This document shows positions 56,155-64,000 of a DNA stretch of 64,000 bases, in pieces. Below the pieces are notes generated by a model that saw only the letters and a program-made list of their open reading frames with translations, did not search any database and had not been told where the DNA came from. The DNA comes from Cercis canadensis. Its lineage: Eukaryota > Streptophyta > Magnoliopsida > Fabales > Fabaceae. Position numbers and translations under genes: made by a program. How positions within the stretch are numbered: position 1 is the stretch's first letter; each line of letters opens with the position of its first letter. The stretch lies in NCBI GenBank assembly GCA_003255065.1, contig QAOA01002502.1:144934-208933 (forward strand), read 5' to 3'.

Positions 56155-57164
56155 AAACACCCTAGACCCTACAAGCTACAATGGTTGAATGATAGTGGGA
56201 AAATAAAGGTAAGTAAACAAGTGCTAGTTTCATTCTCTATTGGGAGGTATGAAGGTGAGGTCCTATGTGATATGGTGCCTATGCAAACAGGACACATTCT
56301 TTTGAGGTATCCTTGACAATATGATAGATGTGCCCTACATGATGGCTACACCAATTGGTACTCTTTTGTCATGAATGAGCAACCTATCACTCTTGTGCCC
56401 TTGAACCCAAAGCAAGTGCATGAGTATCAAAAAAGGCCTCGAAAAGAGTGACAAAAAGAAAGAGAGTGAAAAATGAAAGAACATCAAAGAGGCTGAGAGT
56501 AGTGTGAAAAGAAATTGGAAAAAGGAGAAAAAAAAGAGGCCAAATTTCAGTGTATATGCAAGGCAAAGTGAGATCAAGAGAGCACTTCTCTGTTTTAGAA
56601 CTAACAAATTTTTTCCTAGTGTTGTTGTGCCTATTTCATAGGACTTTGAAGATGTTTTCCTAACTTGGAAAATGTATGGTAAGAGATTGGTCTTTGAACC
56701 GGGAGATGGAGCTTAAAGTCATACCGGATTGTTCCCAAGGTTTTACAATGGAGAAGATTCGAGGATGAATCTTTTTGAAGAGAGAGGGAATGATGAGAAT
56801 CAAGGAAGCACCATCAAGACTCCAAATGATTCATGGCAAACAAAGAAGATGCAAGAGGCTTTTGGAGGGTTGATTGGGGAGATTTGGACTCAATGATCAA
56901 GCCTAGAAACAAGGAATGAAGAAAGGAAGGTTGTGTGCTTGATTCAAGACTTAGAAGACTTAACTAGAGAAAATGGGCAGAACCAGAGCACCCCAGTGCC
57001 CAACCTAGCGCCCTCCAGACATATTTGAGTAAAGTTGAGAGGTTTTCTCATTTTCTTGGTTCTTTTGAGAACTCTTAGAACTTATCAAGGATGATGATTC
57101 TTGCGGTGCTCGATTAAGACTTATAACTCACCCCTAACCCCTCTTAAGGTTGGCGTCTATATCA
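56155..57164 (+). mobile_element. Chromovirus-type gypsy element H, remnant
   Basis: Plus-strand remnant of the same broad family as C. It begins mid-protease at the G insertion point, reads into the RT N-terminus, jumps to the polyprotein tail, and reaches a polypurine tract (GAAGAGAGAGGGAA, 56777-56790) and an LTR start TGATGAGAAT at 56791. The LTR end at about 57164 (CTATATCA) is a guess. Confidence 0.65.
56165..56890 (+). pseudogene. H polyprotein fragment
   Basis: Decoded across stops and shifts: the protease C-terminus (YKLQWLNDSG; VLCDMVPMQTGHILL), a Lys/Glu-rich linker, then an RT start-like segment (EDVFPNLENVW), followed by the C-terminal tail around the polypurine tract (EERGNDENQG, MQEAFGGL). 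The tail reads through the polypurine tract into the LTR, as in C. RT, RNase H and integrase are deleted. Confidence 0.65.
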
Positions 57165-57287
57165 TTCTCTTTGTTTTAATTTTTCATTTATGAACTTTGA
57201 TTGGGCAATTCTCAAGCAAGCCAAATCTCTACTACTCATGACAAACCATTAAGGTTCACATCAACAAACATAGGAGAAGATGAGTGG

Positions 57288-58790
57288 TGTTTCGATTTAG
57301 AATTGTATTCAATTAAATCAATACTACAATCACTCTAGGCAAGTGTACATATCGTTTTGTAGAATAGCTTAATCGAGTATAGATATCATTCCCATGAGGA
57401 ACTATAGCTATTAGTAATAGTCATTTTTCTATTATCTAATCTCAGAATTATGGTTTAATTAATGAACTACTTAATTTAAACTAATATAAACAAGTCAAGA
57501 AAATAATAACAATAAATTTGATAAATTTATCAATTAAGAAGGATAGGTCTAGATAAGAATCCCCCTAGAACAAACATTGCACTTTCATTTTTAACTCAAT
57601 GGTCACCAAATCTTTACTTAGACTGATGATGGAAATTCCTGAATTATGCCTTATTCTTTCTCAAGCAATATGACATCTATTCCTAGGTTGATTGATTGAA
57701 ATCTCTTCCTAATCAAAACCCCCAAGAATGCATTAGCTCGTGTTCTGTGAATTCCCTTAGTACATTAACTCTAATCAGAAGACTTATATGAATCCTATCT
57801 CTAGTGATTCCAAGCAAATCTCACTGCCTACAAGTGATCTTAATCAATTTACAATTTCTCAATCTATAAACTGAAATTTGGTGCTAAATCAATGGTTAGC
57901 TTCATCAAATCAACACAAATAATAATCATACACAATTCTAAGAAATGAAAGGTACATTCTCATTAAATCAAAGGGAGAAGAGTGCTGATGTAGTTCTAGG
58001 GTTCATCATATCTAAACCATTACAAATTAGCTCATGATAAAATCTGAATCAAAAGAATATAGGGAAGACAAGATAGAATCAGAAAAACTCATTCTTATGA
58101 AGTTCTTTCAATGGGTTGATTTTCTATCTTGTTCTTCTTCAAGCCTCTAGGGCTAGGCTGCCGCCTCTGGCTCTGATATTTGCCTCTTGATGTCCAAAAA
58201 GACGAAGCTCCTTACTTCCCTTCTTAGGTATATACACTACTTTGAATTCTAGGGTTTCACCTTCAGAAGCTCGAACACAACATGGACACAGCCGTGTTCA
58301 CTTATGGTTGCTGGGCGTGTCACGTAAGTTGCCTTTTCTGGACTGAAAACACGGCCTACAATATGGCCGTGTCTCTTCTTCTTCAGGCCGTGTTAACATC
58401 AACATCGCCATGTTCAGTTATGCTAAAGGCGTGTTCATCTCAGGGTGTCTCTGGACAACGAACATGGCACCAACACAGGCGTGTTGTTCATAAATCCTTG
58501 TCGTGTTTCTCATTAAACTGGAGCCAAGGCTTTTTGGATGCTGGACACGGGTACACACACGGCTGTGTATGGGCCGTGTCCCCTGTCTGCACTGCAAATT
58601 CTTCTGATTTTGCTCTAGAAACTTCCTTAAATCCTTCCTTTAGCTTGATCAACCAGAGAAAGACCTGATAACACAAATACATGAGTTAAGTGCCATGTTT
58701 AAAGCAAATTTACTCAAATCTAAGTAAGAATCCATTGGTAAAACATGGAACTTAAAGGCATAATAGGCAAAACACAGTCAACATCATTCA
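57288..58790 (-). repeat. LTR-like block K
   Basis: Resembles the B LTR in layout: a segment like AAGTGTACATATCG then a CCCATGAGGAACTATAGCTA stretch near its left end, a TATA-like box (TATATA, 58230-58235) and a GC-rich inverted-repeat array to the right of it. No internal region is seen on either side, so it may be a solo LTR. Both ends are approximate and I could not find a TSD. Confidence 0.45.
58270..58590. repeat. ACACGGCCGTGT-type inverted-repeat array in K
   Basis: Around ten degenerate units of GGCCGTGT or its complement ACACGGCC, for example AACACGGCC...GGCCGTGTC (around 58348-58371) and ACACGGCTGTGT with GGGCCGTGTCCC (around 58556-58583). Different motif from B but same character and same place relative to the TATA box. 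Confidence 0.75.
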
Positions 58791-59272
58791 CATTGCGAAA
58801 TTGTCAAGATTGAATGTATAGTAAAACTAGTCCACAAGTAGGGTTGAACTTAGTTTTATTAGACAACTTTCAAACTTCACCAAGATGCTTAATGCACATT
58901 GATAAGTAGTACATAAGCATTTTGGAGATCAAAACTTTGTTTCCCATACATCCACCTTCTCAGATTCTATAAAAAAAATGCATTGTCCAGTCTTTCTTTA
59001 TGAGGCACAGAAATACAGTCAACACTATATACAGAGTTTGTACCCTACTATCTAGGCATTAAACAACAAAGTTTGTTACTATGATAACTCCTCGAACCAA
59101 ACAAGATTCAAGAAATATCCTCCTATCTAATTGCTGATTTTTCAGTGCTAAACTCTTGCAAACATTCAAAAATAGAGTCCTATTGCAACTCAACTATTTC
59201 GCAATTCATCTTCAGAATGAATTATATGACTACACCAAAAGAGAGAGAGAGGGGGGGACCAAAATCACTCAC
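58791..59272 (-). other. Phytoene synthase intron 2 sequence (probable), no gene
   Basis: AT-rich sequence directly after the exon 2 splice donor in the minus sense. I looked for phytoene synthase exon 3 here, including its conserved VWCRRTDELVDGPN segment, and did not find it. Confidence 0.5.
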
Positions 59273-59639
59273 CATATATTGCCCAAATGGCTCTTTGCCT
59301 TTCCAGGGTCATTAAAAGAGTTCCTGAAAAATGAAAAACCCATAAGAATTGGATTCAAACCATGACTGAAACCCAAAAGAAAATTTCCTCACTTGAAGGA
59401 AAGGAAAGAGAAAGCTAACCCAAGTAAAAGGTCTTAGCATATTCTGCACAAACTTCGCCACAACGGTCATAAGCTTCACTCAACAAGCCCAAATTCCCAA
59501 GAAGAACAATATCTGGTTTCTCATTAAGCTCCTCAGCAAATCTTAGTTTCCTCTTAACTAATGAAGCCTGCTTAAGCACCACATCATAAACCTTATGCTC
59601 TGATGAAACTGTTACTTCCCCTGCCAAATTTGTTGGCAT
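59273..59639 (-). CDS. PSY: Phytoene synthase, exons 1 and 2 (partial gene)
   Basis: Phytoene synthase joins two geranylgeranyl diphosphates, the first committed step of carotenoid synthesis in plastids. Exon 1 (59420-59639) encodes 73 residues ending [18 protein letters not shown] and TFYL, highly conserved in plant PSY. It ends in a GT donor (minus G|GTTAGC). Exon 2 (59273-59323) is exactly 51 nt with consensus CAG acceptor and GTGAGT donor, and encodes [16 protein letters not shown]. Splice phases match the family. Oddities: no transit peptide precedes the ATG at 59639, with an in-frame TGA at 59682-59684, and the usual MTPERR reads MTLERQ. Exon 3, carrying the first Asp-rich substrate-binding motif, is absent up to the retrotransposons. 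It is either a gene whose intron 2 holds the whole nest or a truncated pseudogene. Confidence 0.85.
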
Positions 59640-59902
59640 GTTTAACAGTAAAGGGAAGTTAGGGATTTGAACTTGGGAGAGTCAGAGAATGAGAGAAGAG
59701 AGGAGAATGAGAGGATTTGAGATTCTAATTTCTGAAGAGTCGAAGATGAGTGCCTGGGGCTAGGGATTTCAGAAACACTTCTAAACAGAAAAGCCTCACA
59801 CCATCGGAGCAGGAAGCTCAAATAAAATGGAGAAGCGTGGAGCTAGGTCTCTTTGTGAAAGAGAATCAAGAAAGTGAAATGCGAAGGGGGAAGGGCGGAA
59901 AA
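59640..59902 (-). other. Sequence upstream of the PSY exon
   Basis: Minus strand is C/T-rich (59680-59760), like a plant 5' UTR. No transit-peptide frame joins to exon 1. No TATA box I would trust. Confidence 0.4.
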
Positions 59903-60160
59903 TATTCTACAAGATTCCAACGGTAATAAAATGGAAATTACCATTAGAAATACCGTTGGAACCAACAAAAAATTGAAAAAAAAAATTCCAACGGTAAATT
60001 CCATTTGAATATTTCATTAGAATTCTTAAAAAAAAAAATTGGACAATTCCAATGGTAATTCTGACAGAAAATTCCAACAGAATTACATTACCGTTGGAAT
60101 TTTCCAAAAATTGCAATGGAATTTTGTTCCGTTGGAAAACAACATTTTTCTTGCAATGCA
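59903..60160. mobile_element. Short CACTA-like non-autonomous element
   Basis: The left end TTCTACAAGATTCCAACGG and right end, read in reverse, CATTGCAAGAAAAATG resemble CACTA termini (CACTACAAGAAAA). Between them is a series of subterminal repeats of TTCCAACGGTAAT in both orientations, typical of CACTA elements. About 255 bp. No clear TSD. Confidence 0.5.
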
Positions 60161-60850
60161 AGAGCAGAAAAAATCATATGGAAAATATTTCATGAGCAAT
60201 TATTATTTTGATTATGAGAAATCAATGAAGGATCTTGCTAACATGTTAATTGTTCATGAGTATCCTCTTTCAATAGTGGAACATTGGGGGCTTAGAAAAT
60301 ACTCTAAAGGTCTTCAAGCATTGGTCAAGGTTCCTTCAAGAAATACAATGAATAATGATATTTTAAAAATATATCAAAATGAAAAGATGAAGAATATGGA
60401 AGTGTTAGAGAAAAACAAAACAGGATTGCAATAACTTTAGACTTGTGGATAGCTAGCAATCAAAAGCAATGATTCATGGTCATAACAACACACTTCATTG
60501 ATGATAACAGAGATATGCAAAGCCAAATTTTGAGGTATTTAAATTCTTACTCATTCTTTAGTGTTTTTCTTTTTTTTAGTAGATTGCTTATGATTAATAT
60601 TTTGAAGCACTTTCTAAAATTTTAATGGATTGCATCATGGATTGGAACATTGATGGGAAATTGTCTACTTTCACTTTAAATAATTGTAGCATTAAGATTC
60701 TCTTATTAGTATGCTATTGGATAAGTTGGATTTACATTCCTTAATGTTGGATGGCCAATTGTTTCATATGAGATATTATGCACATATCCTTAATTTGATT
60801 GTTCAAGATGAGTTAAATGTCATTGGGAAGGAATAGAGAAATAAAGTAAA
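60161..60850 (+). pseudogene. hAT transposase fragment
   Basis: The frame up to 60434 encodes DLANMLIVHEYPLSIVEH and LQALVKVPSRNT, then NDILKIYQNEKMK, then in the next frame ITLDLWIASNQKQ and FMVITTHFIDDN. After a possible intron it continues to LMDCIMDWNIDGKLSTFTL and LFHMRYYAHILNLIVQDEL (about 60610-60820). These are hallmarks of plant hAT (Ac-like/BED) transposases. A frameshift near 60425 and stops make it inactive. The N-terminal BED zinc finger and the C-terminal dimerisation region are missing or unrecognisable. Confidence 0.75.
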
Positions 60851-61579
60851 GGCCAATTATTTTAATGTATTAGTCAATTTATTTCATTATTAAAATTTGT
60901 ATCTATTCTAATTATTTTTGTATGTTATTTCTTTTTTATGTGTTATAGCTAAATTTGGAGTTGGAGAAAGGAAGGGAAAACACTTTAAGTCTTATAATTC
61001 TGATGTTGATGATGAGGTAAGCTCAAGCCTTTCTATAAGCTTACAATTACTAATAAGTTTACTGCCAAAAAGAATTCTACTTAATATTGGTTTTTTCTCT
61101 TTTTTTTTTTTTTTTTTTAGTTTTGTAGAATGTGAAGAGTGGTTCAACTTCAACCAGCATTAGAACTTTATGAATTGTGCTTATTCTAATTGCTTGGAGC
61201 CTTTTGTGCTCATTTTGATTTCTTAAAGGCTTTTATAATTGTTTAAGAATAAATTTTATAATTTTGTTTGAATATTATTTATCTTATTGTTGTTGCTTGA
61301 GGATATCTTGAATTATTGATGATGTTATTTGAGGATTATTTATATTATCTTGTTCGAAAACTTGAATTTTAATTAGAAATTATGATTGATGGATTAAACT
61401 TGTAAATTGTGTTAATTTAGAAAAACATGGTTGTATGGGTAAATGGAGTGGGGCATAGGGCATGTGACAAATGGGCATTCAAAGGGGCAAGCATGGAGCT
61501 GTTAAAAAATCCCCGGCCAGGGATGGGGCCTGGGATAGGGCATAAGGATGTCCTTCGAGGATAGGGATAGGGAGTGTAT
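60851..61579 (+). other. hAT element 3' region
   Basis: AT-rich sequence with a poly-T run (61101-61120) and a GGGGC-rich stretch from 61445 leading to the TIR. No intact gene. Confidence 0.5.
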
Positions 61580-61602
61580 GCCCCACCCCATTGCCATCCC
61601 TA
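61580..61602. repeat. Right TIR of hAT element
   Basis: GCCCCACCCCATTGCCATCC followed by CTA; reverse complement starts TAGGGATGGCAATGGGG, a common plant hAT terminus. No matching left TIR found in the window. Confidence 0.6.
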
Positions 61603-63771
61603 CCATAGGATGAGGAAGTGGGCAACGCTCTTTCTCATTTTTATTTATTATCGCATATGTGTTTACATGGTATGGTTTATTTTTTACAAGAAAAGAAAGA
61701 TATTTACATAGGGAAAATGAGGGAATGACAAGATAAGGAAAGGGCCATCAAGGTCAATTAGCTTTAACTTAACATGAGAATTTGAAAAGGAGACATTGAT
61801 GGTTCTCTACGTGGTATTTTTTGGATTGATTAATGTACATATTGACATGAAATCTTTTGATAATCCTAATTAATTCTTTCTTTCAATTATGGGCCAGTTG
61901 TCAATTCAGATAATTCTAATTTTATTTATCTTATTGACAACTATTTGGTACAGTTATTTCTGGTGCAATATCATGTATTGGAATCCTCTCTTGGGAGGGT
62001 TCTAACCTTTAACTCAGAGTTATATGCTTATTGATCATTCTTTCATGTTAGCAGGTTTAAAAAATTAGGCTTCAAGAAAGGGTTGAGAAATATTGCAAGA
62101 GAGAGCACTTGCTTTAAGCTTACAATGGTTTGTTCATAGTTTGCATTTTCTATTCCTCTTTCTTCAACAAGTACATGCTGAATTTTTGAACATATGTAGC
62201 TTCATATTGCTATGCTTTATTTTTATTTTTATTTTTGATAAAGTTTTTGGCACAATATCATGTATTCAAATCCTCTCTAAGACAGCCGTAAGGTACATTT
62301 AACCCTGTGATATAGGTGATTTCTTTTTTGGTTTTTGGTACTTATGGCTGCGACTCTGGATTCAAACATGGAGATATAGGTGATTTCTACGTGTATATCA
62401 TGTTGGAAGCTTGTGGAAGAGTCACTTTTATATAAAGTTGTTCTATGCCAGGTACTCTGTCATACAGTTTTTAGTGTTTCTTAATTCTACCACTTTACCT
62501 TTACATTTATTCTTTAAACCATGATGGTTTCTAATATGTTTTCAATGTCCTCATTCACTTTTTACCGTTGAGCATTTTAATTTTCATTTTCACTTTCACC
62601 TATTTCTATAAAGTTTGTTTCAATTGTTCTACTGCTTTATTCCTACTCTTCTGCTGTATATATTTGGGATCAATTTCAGTTATCCCTTTATTTATTTACT
62701 CACATGTTCATTCTAATGATTCTTGGATTTAGTAGATTGGTATAATGTCAGTATAATATGTGTCTCTCCTTCCTATGGTGAAATTATTTGATTTACCCCA
62801 TTAAATTCGATGGATTAGAGGTCTATGCTTGTGGCCTTAAAATAATACGACATTGTCCTGTTTCTATGGCCAAATTAAGTGGGATAAAATAAAATTTTCT
62901 TTCAATTAGATGTGAGTGCCTTAGATTTCTGAGGGTCATTCAAATCTTATTCATTAAAATAAAATTATGAATGTAATAGTCAACAATAATGCCTCAAATT
63001 TTTGTCAATTAGATGTGAGTGCCTTAGGTTTACTATTTTGGTTATTTAATCAAATTATGGAACTTAGTGAGGTCTCTTATGGTAGTCTAATTCTCTGATT
63101 CGAGGTAGATATCTAATAGATATCTCTACAACTCAGTTGGTTTAAGTTCATGCTACATACAAATTTTAGAAAATATTATTCGTGTTTGATCAATATCTTG
63201 TCTTAGTCATGATAAACAAGAACTTTACTTTATAATACTAGATTTTCATAATACATGGATTTAAAAGTTGGATCAATCAGTCAAAGTTATATAAGACCCT
63301 TGCTTTTAATTCATGTACTTCAAGACATTTACTCGATGGTTGGAATGGAATAATAAGATTGGGAATCATATTTCTTATTTTTTGTGTAGAGAAAATAATA
63401 AAATGAATGCTGCCTCTTGAAGAAATGGGAGGGACCATGTGATCTTATGGAACACTATCTAATAGAGGGAGATGTTTCAAGAATAAAAAAACTCCTCTGG
63501 AAACAATAATGTTTGACAAGGATAGGAAAAGGGTCATATCATATTTGAACAAAGTTTTATTTCTTTTTTTAATCTTCTGCTCCTTCTTCTCTTTCATTGC
63601 TTATGATATTGATATTATTGATACTCTTTATTGATTTCTAGCTGCCATAATTGCATATCACCCTTTATTTTTTGAATAAATCATGTCTGTAATGGAGGTT
63701 ATGCATAAATATTACCTTACACTATTGTTGAATTACAGATTTGATGCCTCAGAGTAGAATAGACTCAGTAA
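61603..63771. other. Intergenic or intronic sequence, no gene
   Basis: AT-rich, without recognisable genes. It contains two diverged direct repeats: GCAATATCATGTATTGGAATCC (61967) against a similar copy at 62253, and TCAATTAGATGTGAGTGCCT at 62905 and 63004. Confidence 0.5.
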
Positions 63772-63999
63772 AGTAAGTCCTTTGAAAATGAGAGACATAA
63801 GGTAGCTGAAAATATCCAAGAATACCTTGTAGCAAAGGAGGAAGTTGACACACAAGAAGGTCGTGGAAAACAGCTTGAAGAAGAAATTAGGGAACTTAGG
63901 CAAAACCACAAGCAGGACTTACAAGAGTCATTGATGCATAGGGAGCTTCTACAGCAAGTAAAGCTTCAACTTTCTCAATTAGGAAGATACCATTGTTAA
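63772..63999 (+). CDS. Short coiled-coil ORF or exon, unrecognised
   Basis: An open frame of 75 codons after a TAA at 63769-63771, ending in TAA at 63997-63999. It is rich in Glu, Lys, Gln and Leu in heptad-like spacing (QLEEEIRELRQNHKQDLQES; ELLQQVKLQLSQL), predicting an alpha-helical coiled coil. Codon content looks coding, unlike the flanks. It may be the last exon of a host gene: AG dinucleotides at 63738 and 63768 could be acceptors. I do not recognise the family. Confidence 0.4.
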   Translation, partial: SKSFENERHKVAENIQEYLVAKEEVDTQEGRGKQLEEEIRELRQNHKQDLQESLMHRELLQQVKLQLSQLGRYHC

Positions 64000-64000
64000 C

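Noticed and set aside
61603-63771. Possible RNA genes or a further transposon in the right-hand intergenic region
   Set aside because: No tRNA, rRNA or transposase signature was found; only two pairs of short diverged repeats.

Overview
This is a transposon-packed stretch of a flowering-plant nuclear genome, most likely a eudicot. The evidence is AT-rich sequence, Ty3/gypsy LTR retrotransposons of the Athila type and of a chromovirus type, a PIF/Harbinger transposon with a Myb-like second gene, hAT and CACTA remnants, and two exons of a plant phytoene synthase gene. The genus cannot be told from the sequence. The chromovirus-type elements read through their polypurine tract into the LTR, as described for centromeric (CRM) elements, so a pericentromeric location is possible but not shown.

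Most of the window is one Russian-doll nest, read from shared boundaries and target-site duplications (TSDs). Element H (plus strand, 56155-57164) is interrupted by Athila-type element G (minus strand; pol at 11610-16791, gag and 5' LTR at 53122-56154). G is split by PIF/Harbinger element F (16792-53121, TSD TGA). F is split by chromovirus-type element C (16837-46491, TSD ATAAA). C is split by element B (18948-39570, TSD TGTGG) and separately by element D (40580-45937). B is split in its primer-binding site by Athila-type element A (to 38094, right-hand TSD AACGG). That is six levels: H > G > F > C > B > A. Two relatives of A sit at the left: A3 (1-3673, running off the window) and A2 (5246-11609), both inside the 3' end of G.

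Region by region: 1-3673 is the gag, leader and 5' LTR of A3. 3674-5245 is a duplicate of G's 3' end. 5246-11609 is A2, a shortened element with one unusual Cys-rich ORF. 11610-16791 is the G 3' region, integrase, RNase H, RT and protease. 16837-18947 is the 3' part of C. 18948-29666 is B (3' LTR, long 3' non-coding region, pol, gag, primer site, partial LTR). 29667-30452 is an assembly gap. 30453-38094 is A, the best-preserved element. 38111-39570 is the 5' LTR of B. 39571-40579 is C gag and protease. 40580-45937 is D. 45938-46491 is a C LTR remnant. 46492-53121 is the PIF transposase and Myb-like genes. 53122-56154 is G gag and LTR. 56155-58790 is H and an LTR-like block K. 59273-59639 is phytoene synthase exons 2 and 1. 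59903-61602 holds a CACTA-like MITE and a decayed hAT element. The last 2.4 kb is intergenic, ending in a short coiled-coil ORF.

No element in the window has all its genes open, although A needs only a few lesions to explain its breaks. The only host gene recognised is phytoene synthase. Its exon 3 and later exons are not visible; they lie beyond the nest, off the left edge, or are lost. The features most worth following are the hairpin-forming GC-rich repeat arrays just upstream of the TATA box in the LTRs of B and K, the Cys-rich ORF of A2, the duplication at the left that looks like unequal exchange between LTRs, and the interrupted phytoene synthase gene.
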